From Aldehydirespirator sp965248735 (GTDB taxonomy: Bacteria > Actinomycetota > Acidimicrobiia > Acidimicrobiales > Aldehydirespiratoraceae), in NCBI GenBank assembly GCA_965248735.1, contig OZ252146.1:186001-250000 (forward strand): a stretch of DNA of 64,000 nt. The letters run 5' to 3'. Positions 25,783 to 35,729 of this stretch are shown piece by piece. Numbering within the stretch: position 1 is the stretch's first letter; each line of letters begins with the position of its first letter. Position numbers and translations under genes: made by a program. A model generated the notes under the pieces. That model ran no database searches, was not told the origin of the DNA, and saw only the letters and a list, made by a program, of their open reading frames with translations.

Positions 25783-26718
25783 TCAGGTGATCACGACGAC
25801 CGGGGTGCCGATCGGGGCCCACTCGTAGAGCTGTGCGGCCTTGTCGTTGCGCTGGCGGACACAGCCTGCGGAGCGGTACTCGCCGAGATCGTCGATGGTC
25901 TGGATGGGGGTGCCGCGGCGGTCGGTGGGGATCGAGTGGAAGCCGATGGCCGCGCCGCTGCGGCCCCGGGTGAAGCGCACCATGTGCTTCATGGTCACGC
26001 CCGGCGTGAACGACCAAGCCTTCACCGACTTGGAGAACACCCGGTAGCGGCCCGGAGCGGGGGTTCCGACTCGGCCGCTCACGAGGTAGGTGTCGACCAG
26101 CGAACCGTCCGCCCCCACCAGCCACATCCTCTGGTTGCCGACCCCGTAGACAACATGCTCGGTTCCGGCCAGACCCACGTCGGGGGTGGACGCGCCGACG
26201 GTCCACAGCACGCGGCCATCGGTGTGGCCGATGGTCATGGTGCCGTCGTCGCGCACCGTCAGGAACGCCCCCGGCCAGTCGTAGGTGCGCGAATGCCATA
26301 GCGCATCGAAGGGTGTGACCGGAAGCTCGTAGAGCACCAGGTTGCCGTCGGGCTGCATGATCAGCGTGCGGTCGGACTGCCCGACGGTGCGAGAGTCCCA
26401 CAGCGCAAGGAAGCCGTCGGTGTCGTACAGCACCAGGTTGCCGTCGTGCTGCAACGCCAGCTGGTACCGGCCGTTGGGCGAGCTGACCGACTCCCCGGGC
26501 GACAGCGACTCGCCCGGCATCATGGTGCTGTTCGCCGCGTTCGCCTGAGCGTTGCCGGACGACTGGAGTGTGGCCGACCCCGCCAGTCCAGAGGCCGCGC
26601 CGGCAGCCGGCGCACCGACCGCAGCCAGCAGCGCTAGGACAAGGGAGGCCAGCAGGACCGCTCGCAGCGCGCGCTGAGGCCCCGAACGGGCATGAGCAGC
26701 GGCCCAATGGGCAATCAT
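25783..26718 (-). CDS. Secreted L,D-transpeptidase with a bulb-type lectin domain
   Basis: A 311-residue protein from ATG 26718. An N-terminal signal peptide (basic start, then VLLASLVLALLAAVGAPAAGA) precedes a B-lectin domain at about 65-175 with repeated QxDxNLVLY motifs (QHDGNLVLYD, QPDGNLVLYE). The C-terminal YkuD catalytic domain has the GFHS histidine and the SAGCVR cysteine motif. YkuD enzymes form 3-3 peptidoglycan cross-links outside the membrane. The lectin module could tether the enzyme to mannose-like wall glycans (inference). Intact. Confidence 0.9.
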   Translation of the reverse strand: MIAHWAAAHARSGPQRALRAVLLASLVLALLAAVGAPAAGAASGLAGSATLQSSGNAQANAANSTMMPGESLSPGESVSSPNGRYQLALQHDGNLVLYDTDGFLALWDSRTVGQSDRTLIMQPDGNLVLYELPVTPFDALWHSRTYDWPGAFLTVRDDGTMTIGHTDGRVLWTVGASTPDVGLAGTEHVVYGVGNQRMWLVGADGSLVDTYLVSGRVGTPAPGRYRVFSKSVKAWSFTPGVTMKHMVRFTRGRSGAAIGFHSIPTDRRGTPIQTIDDLGEYRSAGCVRQRNDKAAQLYEWAPIGTPVVVIT

Positions 26719-26820
26719 CGGGCGTCAACGTACAGGGGGCTGTGGAAAAGTGCCGGGGCCTGGGACACAGGTTGGCATGGGGACCGCGTCTGCCGTCCGC
26801 TGTCGCACCCCTGTCCTAGG

Positions 26821-29800
26821 GTGCGCTCTGTGGGATTCGACTGCGTGACGACGGCCCATGGGCCGCCCGCCCACGAGGCTCTGGCGGAGGCTGTGGGGCG
26901 GGCCAAGGCGGGCGATCCGCTCGCCCCGGTGACGGTCGTCGTGCCCAACCACTACGTGGGACTGGCCGCCCGTCGGGCGCTGGGCCGCCGCGAGCGCAAC
27001 GGCACCAGGGGGATCGCCGCGGTTGCCTTCCACACCGCTTACAGCCTCGCTGAGCACCTCGGAGGAACCGAGATGGCCGACCAGGGGCGCCGGGGCGTGT
27101 CGAGCACCGTCATCGCCGCCGCCGTCCGCGCTGCTCTGCGCCGAGACCCAGGCCACTTCCGGGGCGTCGAGACCCACCCGGCCACCGAGCGAGCCCTGAC
27201 GCGAGCACACCGGGAACTCTCCGAACTCGACCGCTACCAGCTTGCGGCTCTGTCCCAGCAGTCGCCCCGGGCGGCCGACGTGGTGCGCGTCCATGGGGAG
27301 GTCGCCGCAGCCCTCGAGGCAGAGTTCAGCAACGAGCAGCAACTCGCCAGAGCGGCCGCAGCCGCGGTGAGAGCCGACCCGTCGGCGGCCCGACGACAGC
27401 TCGGGCCGGTGATCGTGTTCCTTCCCCAGAGCGTCACCGGCAGCCAGGCCGGCCTGCTGCGAGCGGTGGCCGACGCCACAAGAGCCACCATCATCGCGGG
27501 CACAACCGGCGCCGAAGACGCCGACGCCACCGTGCGAGCCTCCCTCCGAAGGCTCGGCGCCGACCTTGACGCCTCCGTGGCGCCGGCCGGGACCGCGCCG
27601 AATCGCCCGGCGGGCACGGTGCGGGCCCTGAGCGTCTCCGACGCCGACGACGAGGTGCGCCACGCGGTTCGGGCTGTGGTGGACGCCGCCCGGGCCGGCA
27701 CACCGCTGGGCCGATGCGCCATCTTGTACGGAGTCGAGACCCCGTATGTGCGCCTCGTCGGCGACGCTCTCGACGCCGCCGGGATCAACCGCTGCGGCGC
27801 CACGGCCAGCACGGTGGAGACATCGCTGCTGGGCCGGTCGCTGCTGGAGATGCTGGCCCTGCGAGACCAGGGCTTCTCCCGGCGCGCCGTGATGGCGTGG
27901 CTGGCCGGTGCGCCCGTGGGCATCAAGCGGCCCGATCCCGACGCCGCACGCGGGGACTGCTACGCCGCCGACGAGGACAACCTCAGCAACAAGGCCGCGC
28001 CGGGCCACAAGGACGACCCCATCGACGAGACGGCCCCGGACACCAAGGCCCCGCCGCACGACGAGGCGGCTCCCATGAAATGGCAGAGCGTTCCCAGCGC
28101 GGCGTGGGAGCGGGAGGCTCGCTCCGCTCGGGTGGAGTCGGGCATCGACAGCTGGAGGCAGCGGCTTGACCGGTACGCGGCGGACTGCGCTGCCGAAGCC
28201 GAACGCCTCAAAGCCGATGAAGACCGGATGTGGCACGGCGTCCGGCTTCGCCGCAGTGCCGAGCGGGCCTCGGAACTGCTCGCATTCGTGGAGGAACTGC
28301 ACCGCGACCTCGATCCGCAGCCTGCGCCGCGCACGTGGGCCGACTTGGCCGCTTGGTGCCAGCACCTGGTGTTCAAGTACCTGGGAGGGCGGTTGCGCCG
28401 GAGCTGGCCGGACGAGGACAGAGGGCTGGCCGAGCGGGTGGACAGCGCCATCAACCGGCTGGGCGACCTCGACGGCACCGACGACGACCCGTCGTCCGCC
28501 GCCTTCCGTAGGGCATTGCAGCTCGAACTGGAGGGCGCCCCGCACCGCCATGGCCGCCTGGGCGCGGGTGTGCTCGTCGGGCCTGCGGAATTGGCCCTGG
28601 GCGTGGAACTCGACCTGGCCGTGGTGTGCGGCATGGCCGAGGGCACCTTCCCGGCCCGCCGCAACGACGACGCGCTGCTGCCCGACCGCGAGCGGCGCGT
28701 CGTCGGATGGGACCTGCCCGCCCGGGGCGACCGGTCCGGCGACGACCATCGAGCGCTGCTGGCAGTGATCGCGGCCGCAAGGCGGACTGTGCTGCTGTAC
28801 CCGCGCGGCGACCTGCGGCGGGCTGCGGACCGCTGGCCGAGCCGGTGGCTGACTGAGCAGGCCGGCAGCCTCGAGGAGGTGCCGTCCTTCGTGGCCGGGC
28901 TGCGCCGGACCGGTTTCCCTGCCCACGCTCACGAGTACGACGCGAGGTGCCTGCTCGACTGGCACCACGACCGCGACCGCGGCGACAGCGGCCCTCAGGA
29001 CGACTTGATCCGGCTCCCCAGTGTGCGCCAGCGCGTCGAGCTGCGCCGGGGCATCGAGCTGCGCCGGGCCCGCCTGTCTTCGAGGCTGACCCGGTTCGAC
29101 GGCAACCTGGCCGACGGCGACCTCCGGGAAGCCGCCCTCCCCCACCCGGCCGTCGGCGACCAGGTGACGTCGGCGTCCCGTCTGGAGGCCTGGGCCGGGT
29201 GCCCTCATCGCTACTTCATGCGCTACGTGCTGAGGGTGGAAGCCATCGACGATGAGGACGACGAACATCGCATCAGTCCACTGGAGCGCGGCAGCCTCGT
29301 GCACCGGATCCTGGAACGCTGGCTGACCGAGGCAATCGACGACAGCGCCGTGCCCGCTGCCCCAGAGCCTTGGCCCGATCGGTTGCGGGCCCGCTTGGCG
29401 GCCATCGGAGAAGAGGAGTGCGACCGTCTCGCGACCCGAGGCCTCGTCGGCCGCAAGCTCTACTGGGAGTACGACCGCCGGCAGATCCTCGCCGACCTCG
29501 ACCGGTTCGTCGATTTTGACGACGCCAAGCGAGCCCATTACGGATCGCGTCCCGCGGCAGCGGAACTCGGCTTCGGGATGCCCGACAGTCCCGGTGGCCC
29601 CGCCGCCATCGAGATCGGCCACGGGCGATCTCTGAAGATTCGGGGATCCATAGATCGCGTCGACGAGACCGACGATGGAGGCCTCCTGGTGATCGACTAC
29701 AAGGCCGGCTCAAGCCGCTCCTATGAGAAGCTCAGTCTCGAAGACCCGACGCTGGGCGGCAGTCGGCTCCAGCTCGTGCTCTACGACCTCGCAGCTCGCA

Positions 29801-30162
29801 GGCTGCGGGGCGCTGCGGACTCGGCCGACAGCCACGGCGCCTACTGGTTCGTGTCGTCGAAGGGACGATTCACCGAGATCGGCTACCCCACCAATGCCGC
29901 CCGCCAGCAGGTGCTTGAAGCCATCGGCGCGGTGGTCGACGGCATCGGCGCCGGGCTGTTCCCGCTGCACCCCGAGGAGCCCGGGTGGAAGCCGTGGGTG
30001 TCGTGCCGCTACTGCGAACCCGATGGCATGGGCACCAGGGACCAGTGGCGCGACTGGCAGCGCAAGCAGCGCGACCCGGCCCTCGCCACCTATCTCGACC
30101 TCATCGAACCCGACCGCGAGCAGCCTCAAGGACGAGCGCGCCCCGAGGGGGCGAGACGATGA
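26821..30162 (+). CDS. addB: AddB-like helicase-nuclease subunit
   Basis: About 1113 residues. GTG 26821 or 26830 is the likely start; the frame is open to 26692, but that part overlaps the divergent transpeptidase promoter. No Walker A is visible near the N-terminus (VTVVVPNHYVGLAARRAL), consistent with an inactive helicase fold. The C-terminal RecB-type nuclease is visible: LEAWAGCPHRYFMRY, GSLVHRILERW, VIDYKAG and the cysteine pair CRYC, the latter fitting an iron-sulfur-stabilised AddB nuclease. A charged low-complexity insert occurs at about 375-420. It overlaps addA by 4 bp. The pair should resect double-strand breaks for recombination. AdnAB is an alternative label. Confidence 0.85.
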   Translation: MRSVGFDCVTTAHGPPAHEALAEAVGRAKAGDPLAPVTVVVPNHYVGLAARRALGRRERNGTRGIAAVAFHTAYSLAEHLGGTEMADQGRRGVSSTVIAAAVRAALRRDPGHFRGVETHPATERALTRAHRELSELDRYQLAALSQQSPRAADVVRVHGEVAAALEAEFSNEQQLARAAAAAVRADPSAARRQLGPVIVFLPQSVTGSQAGLLRAVADATRATIIAGTTGAEDADATVRASLRRLGADLDASVAPAGTAPNRPAGTVRALSVSDADDEVRHAVRAVVDAARAGTPLGRCAILYGVETPYVRLVGDALDAAGINRCGATASTVETSLLGRSLLEMLALRDQGFSRRAVMAWLAGAPVGIKRPDPDAARGDCYAADEDNLSNKAAPGHKDDPIDETAPDTKAPPHDEAAPMKWQSVPSAAWEREARSARVESGIDSWRQRLDRYAADCAAEAERLKADEDRMWHGVRLRRSAERASELLAFVEELHRDLDPQPAPRTWADLAAWCQHLVFKYLGGRLRRSWPDEDRGLAERVDSAINRLGDLDGTDDDPSSAAFRRALQLELEGAPHRHGRLGAGVLVGPAELALGVELDLAVVCGMAEGTFPARRNDDALLPDRERRVVGWDLPARGDRSGDDHRALLAVIAAARRTVLLYPRGDLRRAADRWPSRWLTEQAGSLEEVPSFVAGLRRTGFPAHAHEYDARCLLDWHHDRDRGDSGPQDDLIRLPSVRQRVELRRGIELRRARLSSRLTRFDGNLADGDLREAALPHPAVGDQVTSASRLEAWAGCPHRYFMRYVLRVEAIDDEDDEHRISPLERGSLVHRILERWLTEAIDDSAVPAAPEPWPDRLRARLAAIGEEECDRLATRGLVGRKLYWEYDRRQILADLDRFVDFDDAKRAHYGSRPAAAELGFGMPDSPGGPAAIEIGHGRSLKIRGSIDRVDETDDGGLLVIDYKAGSSRSYEKLSLEDPTLGGSRLQLVLYDLAARRLRGAADSADSHGAYWFVSSKGRFTEIGYPTNAARQQVLEAIGAVVDGIGAGLFPLHPEEPGWKPWVSCRYCEPDGMGTRDQWRDWQRKQRDPALATYLDLIEPDREQPQGRARPEGARR

Positions 30163-33100
30163 CCGGCACCGCGTCTCATCTGGTCGACCAGGCCGCCCGC
30201 AACCGGATCGGATCCGACTTGGACAGCACCCTCTTCGTCGAAGCCGGCGCCGGCTCGGGCAAGACCAGAGCCCTCGTCGACCGGGTGGTGGCCCTCATCG
30301 GCTCCGGGATGGCCATGGAGAACATCGCGGCCATCACCTTCACCGAGAAGGCTGCCGCCGAGCTGAGGGACCGGATCCGCGGCCGCCTGCAGAGCATCGA
30401 CACTCGCAATGATCTCGGCGAGGAGCGTGCCGAGGCGGCCTTGCACCAACTGGACGGAGCCGCGGTGGGCACGCTGCACTCCTTCGCGCAGCGGATCCTG
30501 TCCGAGCACCCGGTGGAGGCCGGTCTGCCGCCCAGCGTGGAGGTGCTCGACGACATCGGCTCGCAGATCGAGTTCGAAGTCCGCTGGCGCGACTTTCTCG
30601 ATGGGCTCCTCGACGAGCCCGAGATGGGGCCGACGCTGCTCCGGCTCGAGATGCTGGGAGTGAGACTGGCACACATCCGGGCACTGGCCGTGAGGCTCAA
30701 CCAGAACTGGGACCGCCTCGAGGGCCGCTTCCCGGGCGAACCCGATCCGCTACCGCCGGTCGATGTCGGTGAGATCGGGGCGGGCATGCAGGCCCTCACC
30801 GAGATCAAGGACAGGTGTTCGGCAGGCCGCGAGGACACGCTGTGCGCCCGGATCGAAGCAGTTGAGCGTGAATTGGGGCGACTTGATGACTGCCGGGACG
30901 ACGTGACGCGGATCGAGGTTCTCAGATCGGCCATCGAGGCCGGAAAGGGCAGGGGCCCGGGTCGTCAGGACAACTGGGGAGACGGCGACGAAGGCAAGAC
31001 CAACAAGGCGGCCGCCACGGCTGCACTCAAGACCCTGGCCGCACCGCGGAGCCGCAAGCCGGGCGACCCGCTGTCGATCTGCGAACAGATCCTGGACCGG
31101 GCGGCACAGGCTGCGCTCGAGGTGCTCGTGGCGCGGCTGGCTGACTTCACCCTCGACGCCGCGGAGCAGCGGCGCGCCGGCGGGCGCCTCGAATTCCATG
31201 ACCTTCTGGTGCGGGCCCGCCTGCTGCTGCGCCACGACACCCACGGCCCGGAAGTGCGGACCGCCCTGCGGGAGCGCTACCAGCGCCTGCTCATCGACGA
31301 GTTCCAGGACACCGACCCGATCCAAGTAGAGCTGGCTGCGCTGCTCGGCTGCGGCGATCCCGACGCCGCCGGTGCCCGATGGGCGGAACTGGAGCCCGAT
31401 CCGGGCCGTCTCTTCTTCGTTGGCGACCCCAAGCAATCCATCTACCGCTTCCGGGGCGCCGACATCGCCACCTTCCTGGAGGCCCGCGACTGGACAGACC
31501 GTCAGGAGCAGGGCCGGATCGAGGGCCTCGCCACCAACTTCCGCTCGGTCGAACCCATCATCGACTGGGTCAACGACGTGTTCGGACAAATGATCCAACC
31601 GTCTCCGGGCAGCCAGCCCGAGTACGGGCCTCTCGACGCGGTCCGGGCGCCGGTGCCGCAGGGACCGGCAGTGACCGTCCTCGGAGCGGAGCCCGTCGAG
31701 ATTCCGGGCAGGGCATACGCCCAGGAGCTGCGTCGCCGGGAGGCCGCGTCGATCGCACGAGTAGTGGCGGCGATCTTGCGGGACGAATGGGAGGTCGACG
31801 ACGGCACGCCAACGGAGCCCGCAACTCGGCCTGCCCGACTGGGAGACATCGCCATACTGATCCCGTCTCGCACCAGCCTCGGTGACCTGGAGGACGCCCT
31901 GGAAGCGGCCGCAATCCCCTACCGAGCCGAGGCTTCATCGCTCGTGTACAACACGCGTGAGGTGCGCGACGTGCTCAACGCTCTGCAGGCCGTGGCCGAC
32001 CCGACCGACGAGCTGGCTCTGGTCGCCGCGCTGCGCTCTTCCCTGTACGGCTGCGGCGACGACGACTTGGCCCACTGGCGCCTCGCCTGCAGGGGCCGGT
32101 TCTCGTTGGTCCGCTCCCAACCCGAGTCCTGCCCCGCCGACCATCCGGTGGCCGACGGGATCGCCCATCTAGCCGAGCTCCACCATGCGAAGCGCTGGAC
32201 CAGCCCGCCCGCTCTGATCGACCGGCTGGTGCGTGAGCGAGGGGCGTTCGAGACTGCTGTGGCCGGCGGGCGCCCCCGCGATGTATGGCGCCGGCTGCGG
32301 TTCGTGATCGACCAGGCCCGAGCCTGGGCCGACGCGGGCGGCACCAACCTGCGCAGCTACCTCCAATGGGCCCGGCTGCAAGGAGCCGACAATGCCCGGG
32401 TCACCGAGACGGTGCTGCCCGAGACCGACGACGACAGCGTGCGCATCCTCACGGTGCACGCCGCCAAGGGCTTGGAGTTCCCCATCGTCGTGCTGTCGGG
32501 CATGACGACCAAACTCGATCAGCCCGACCGGGGGCCGACGGTCGCCTTCGACTCGTCCGGAGCGCCCGTGGTGAAGCTGCGCGGCGGGGTGGAGTCGGAG
32601 AACTACGAGGCCTGGAAGCCCATAGACGAGCAGATGGGCGCCCACGAGCGCCTGCGGCTGCTCTATGTGGCCTGCACCCGGGCCCGCGACCATCTGATCG
32701 TGAGCCTGCATCGCAAGGTCCCTCACCCCAAGACCGGGAACAAGGAGAACTCCGCGGCGTGGGCGCTGGCCGACGGGGGGGCCGCTGAGGCGGGAGCCGT
32801 CGACGGCTCGGTCCTGCTCGAGGGGGTGAGCGACGAGGCCGTCCCGCTTCTCGCGGCTGCCTCGCCGCCGGCCGGCCCGGAGCGCGCACCCCTTCCTGCC
32901 CGACACACCTGGAAGCAGGAGCGGGATAGCTGCCTGGCCGTTGCCGCCACGCCGGTAGCGGTGTCGGCCACCAGCCTCGCCACCGAAGACACCGGCCCAC
33001 CAGGCCCGCCTGGCAGCGACAGGGACGGCTCGGACCGGGTTGGCAGCAACGACGACGGCTCGGACCGGACCGACGCGAGAGGCGCGCCGTCTGATCCGGG

Positions 33101-33674
33101 ATTGGCCAAGGACCGTGACGACTCGGAGCCCGCGCCGTGGAGCAAGGGCCGCTACGGCACCGCCGTCGGACGGGCGGTGCACGGCGTGCTGCAGGACGTC
33201 GACCTGGCCACCGGCCGCGGCCTCGAAGCTCTGGCTGCGCGCCAGGCCGCGGCCGAGGGCGTGAGCGGGCGGGTGCGGGCGGTGACCAAGCTGGCCCGGG
33301 CCGCTCTTGACACCGGCGTGGCCCGCCAAGCCGCCGCGGCCGAGCACTGGCGGGAGCTGTTCGTGGCCGCGCCGTTCGGCGATCGGGTGCTGGAGGGCTA
33401 CATCGACCTGGCGTATCGCAGTCCCGAGGGCCTGGTCGTCGTCGATTGGAAGACCGATTCCATCGCCGACGAAGGCGGCGTCGACGCCAAGCTGGCCCGC
33501 TATCGCCTCCAGGGTGCGGCCTACGCAGCCGCTCTGGAGGCGGTTACCGGCGACCCAGTGGCCCGAATGGTGTTCGTGTTCCTCGACCGGGCCGGCGCCA
33601 TCGAGGCTGAACTGTCCGACCTGCGCGGCGCCGTGGAGGACGCCAAGGCGGCGGTGGCCACTGTCAGCGGCTGA
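30159..33674 (+). CDS. addA: AddA-like UvrD/Rep-family helicase-nuclease
   Basis: A 1171-residue protein from ATG 30159, overlapping the addB stop. SF1 helicase motifs run in order: GAGSGKT (about 28-34), ITFTEKAAAEL, LLIDEFQDTDP, FVGDPKQSIYRFRGAD, TNFRS, VHAAKGLEFPIVVL and LLYVACTRARDHL. The C-terminal PD-(D/E)xK nuclease (VVVDWKTDS, then RYRLQGAAYA) is present. A Gly/Asp/Ser-rich linker at about 945-990 separates helicase and nuclease. It acts with the AddB-like protein on DNA ends. Its last 11 bp overlap the convergent MarR gene. Confidence 0.9.
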   Translation: MTGTASHLVDQAARNRIGSDLDSTLFVEAGAGSGKTRALVDRVVALIGSGMAMENIAAITFTEKAAAELRDRIRGRLQSIDTRNDLGEERAEAALHQLDGAAVGTLHSFAQRILSEHPVEAGLPPSVEVLDDIGSQIEFEVRWRDFLDGLLDEPEMGPTLLRLEMLGVRLAHIRALAVRLNQNWDRLEGRFPGEPDPLPPVDVGEIGAGMQALTEIKDRCSAGREDTLCARIEAVERELGRLDDCRDDVTRIEVLRSAIEAGKGRGPGRQDNWGDGDEGKTNKAAATAALKTLAAPRSRKPGDPLSICEQILDRAAQAALEVLVARLADFTLDAAEQRRAGGRLEFHDLLVRARLLLRHDTHGPEVRTALRERYQRLLIDEFQDTDPIQVELAALLGCGDPDAAGARWAELEPDPGRLFFVGDPKQSIYRFRGADIATFLEARDWTDRQEQGRIEGLATNFRSVEPIIDWVNDVFGQMIQPSPGSQPEYGPLDAVRAPVPQGPAVTVLGAEPVEIPGRAYAQELRRREAASIARVVAAILRDEWEVDDGTPTEPATRPARLGDIAILIPSRTSLGDLEDALEAAAIPYRAEASSLVYNTREVRDVLNALQAVADPTDELALVAALRSSLYGCGDDDLAHWRLACRGRFSLVRSQPESCPADHPVADGIAHLAELHHAKRWTSPPALIDRLVRERGAFETAVAGGRPRDVWRRLRFVIDQARAWADAGGTNLRSYLQWARLQGADNARVTETVLPETDDDSVRILTVHAAKGLEFPIVVLSGMTTKLDQPDRGPTVAFDSSGAPVVKLRGGVESENYEAWKPIDEQMGAHERLRLLYVACTRARDHLIVSLHRKVPHPKTGNKENSAAWALADGGAAEAGAVDGSVLLEGVSDEAVPLLAAASPPAGPERAPLPARHTWKQERDSCLAVAATPVAVSATSLATEDTGPPGPPGSDRDGSDRVGSNDDGSDRTDARGAPSDPGLAKDRDDSEPAPWSKGRYGTAVGRAVHGVLQDVDLATGRGLEALAARQAAAEGVSGRVRAVTKLARAALDTGVARQAAAAEHWRELFVAAPFGDRVLEGYIDLAYRSPEGLVVVDWKTDSIADEGGVDAKLARYRLQGAAYAAALEAVTGDPVARMVFVFLDRAGAIEAELSDLRGAVEDAKAAVATVSG

Positions 33675-34200
33675 GCCGCTCGCTCAACTCGGCCACCAGG
33701 CGCTGCACGGCCGCGGCCACGCCCTCGCGCTCGGCCGCGTCAAGATCGCCGATCTCGGAGTCGAAGGCGTCGAGCGCCAGGACCAGGGTCTCGCGGGCCA
33801 GCGTCAATCCTTCCGGGGTCAGCTCCAACAGGCTGCGGCGGCCGTCGTCGGGGTCGGCCACCCGGCGCACCAGTCCCCGGTCGACCAGGCGCCGCATCGT
33901 CTTGGTGACCCCGCCCGAGGTCTGCACTATCCGCTGGGCCAGCTCTCCCGCGCTCATGCGGTGCGGCGGGCCGGCCAGCCACAGCGCGGCGAGAGCCGAG
34001 AAGCTGGAGGTGTCGAGCTGGCGGACGGCCACCGTCTCCGACAGCCACGCCTCGAGCTTGCGCCCCGCCAGCAGCGTCAGCACCAGCACGTCGATGGTGT
34101 GACGGTGCCGCTCAGCCACATAGGGGGCGAGCGACCCGAGGATCGTGTCACCGATCGGGGACTGACTCACCTCCCCCGCGTCCCGCCTGTCCTCTTCCAT
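33664..34200 (-). CDS. MarR-family transcriptional regulator
   Basis: A 178-residue protein. ATG 34200 is preferred over GTG 34209. It has a typical winged helix: FSALAALWLAG, MSAGELAQRIVQTSGGVTKTMRRLVDRGLV and a wing with RRVADPDDGRRSLLELT. Helices at both ends form the dimer. MarR proteins usually repress nearby catabolic or efflux genes in response to small aromatic ligands. The PLP-enzyme gene starting 17 bp upstream on the same strand is a candidate partner. Confidence 0.9.
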   Translation of the reverse strand: MEEDRRDAGEVSQSPIGDTILGSLAPYVAERHRHTIDVLVLTLLAGRKLEAWLSETVAVRQLDTSSFSALAALWLAGPPHRMSAGELAQRIVQTSGGVTKTMRRLVDRGLVRRVADPDDGRRSLLELTPEGLTLARETLVLALDAFDSEIGDLDAAEREGVAAAVQRLVAELSERLSR

Positions 34201-34216
34201 CGCCGCCACCGACCGG

Positions 34217-35584
34217 CTAGGCCTCGGAGGCCAGCGGGTTGGGGTCGCCGGGGCGCATTCGCCCGGTGAACAGCACCGCCACCCGCTCGCCGGGCGACAC
34301 GCCCGTAGCCCCGGAGCCGTCGCTCGCCGCGGTCAGGGCCAACAGGCCGCCGAGGCCCGACGCCCCCGTTGGACAAACGTCGATGCCCGTGTGCCGGTGG
34401 GCGAGTCGGTGGGCCCGCCGGAAGTCGTCCTCGGAGGCGGCCAGGGGCCATCCCCCGGACGCCAGCATTGCTTCGACTATGTCGACCCAGTCGTAGGTGA
34501 TGTCGTCGAGGATCCCAGAGGCGTACGACACCGGCTCGGAGTCCCACACCCGCATGTAGCGCTCGGGATCGTCGCGCAGCCGACGCACCAACTCCCCCAG
34601 CCGACCGTCACTCATTGGAGCCGTCTCCTCGGCAATCTTGGCGCGCAGCCGATTGTCCATGGTGCCCTGAGTGGCTGCTTGGGCGAAGAGAATCCGGTCG
34701 AGGAAGTAGTCCCGGTCACGCCCACCGCCAGCGCGTTCCTGCGCGCGCAATTCGAGCATCAGCGTGTCCCAAGCCCGCACCAGGGGATGGTTGCCCTCTG
34801 GCTGCACGGCATGGACCCTGGGCAGGCGAGCGAGATCGCCCCGCGCCGCCGCAGCGGCCAGGCCGGTCACCACCGCGGTGGCCAGCGCACCCCCGCCGAC
34901 CTGTACGAACAGGCGGTCGAGACGAGCGGGCGGACCGCCGTCGTGCTCGACCAGGGCGTCAACCATCTCCCAGGCCAGGGTTCTGCCGCCGTCGATGGTG
35001 GCCGGGGTCTCAGTTCCCTGGCACGAGAACGGCACCGCCCCGGCCTCGATGGCAGCCAGCATGGCATGGTGGGCGGGGTCGCCGGGCACGCCGGGATCGC
35101 GCTCGCAGCGCACCACCCGGCCGCCGAGTTCGGTGATGCGGTCCACCACCGCGTCGTTGGCCCAGGTCGGCACGAACACGTCCAAGGGCCGGTTCACGGC
35201 CCGGGCCACCACCGCGGCAGCCAGCGCTGCGTTGCCGCAACTGGCGATGGCATACGGCGATGCTTGGCCCCCGTTGTCGGTGCCCGCCAGCCGGTGGGCC
35301 AAGGCGACCCCGAAGAGGTGGCGGGCCTTGTGCGAGCCCGACACGTTGCCCGTCTCGTCCTTCACCCACAGCTCGGCGTCGCCGATCCCGACGGCCGCGG
35401 CCAGTTCCGGGGCCGCCCCGAACGGCGTGGGCTCGAAGCCGTGTCCCTCCACTCCGCCCACGGCCGCGTCGAGATCGCGGATGGCGGCGCGCGCTGCGTC
35501 TACCGGCACGGCCCCCGCTTCCGTGAGCCGGTGCGCCTCCAGCCGCGGTGCGTAGCGCTCGAAGGTGGATGCCGCTTCTCCCAT
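34217..35584 (-). CDS. Fold-type-II PLP-dependent enzyme (threonine synthase/ammonia-lyase-like)
   Basis: A 455-residue protein from ATG 35584. The PLP lysine motif is GSHKARHLFG, preceded by VKDETGNVSG as in threonine synthase and diaminopropionate lyase relatives. ASCGNAALAAAVVAR is the phosphate-side SxGN loop and VQVGGGALAT the glycine loop that holds the PLP phosphate. The exact reaction cannot be read. It ends 17 bp before the MarR gene and may share its transcript. Confidence 0.8.
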   Translation of the reverse strand: MGEAASTFERYAPRLEAHRLTEAGAVPVDAARAAIRDLDAAVGGVEGHGFEPTPFGAAPELAAAVGIGDAELWVKDETGNVSGSHKARHLFGVALAHRLAGTDNGGQASPYAIASCGNAALAAAVVARAVNRPLDVFVPTWANDAVVDRITELGGRVVRCERDPGVPGDPAHHAMLAAIEAGAVPFSCQGTETPATIDGGRTLAWEMVDALVEHDGGPPARLDRLFVQVGGGALATAVVTGLAAAAARGDLARLPRVHAVQPEGNHPLVRAWDTLMLELRAQERAGGGRDRDYFLDRILFAQAATQGTMDNRLRAKIAEETAPMSDGRLGELVRRLRDDPERYMRVWDSEPVSYASGILDDITYDWVDIVEAMLASGGWPLAASEDDFRRAHRLAHRHTGIDVCPTGASGLGGLLALTAASDGSGATGVSPGERVAVLFTGRMRPGDPNPLASEA

Positions 35585-35729
35585 TCACTCCAATCTAAGA
35601 GACCGCCGGGCCGCCCGCGCTGGCCCACCACCAGCGACGTGATGGTGGCCGGCCTCGACTACGGCTTCCAGCAGGTCCCGACGACTGGGTTCTCGGGTCC
35701 CGACAACTGAACAATCGGGTTTCGACCCG

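Noticed and set aside
26725..29622. A 965-codon open frame antisense to the AddB-like gene
   Set aside because: Composition is that of a high-GC shadow frame. The plus strand has clear nuclease motifs and gene overlap with addA.
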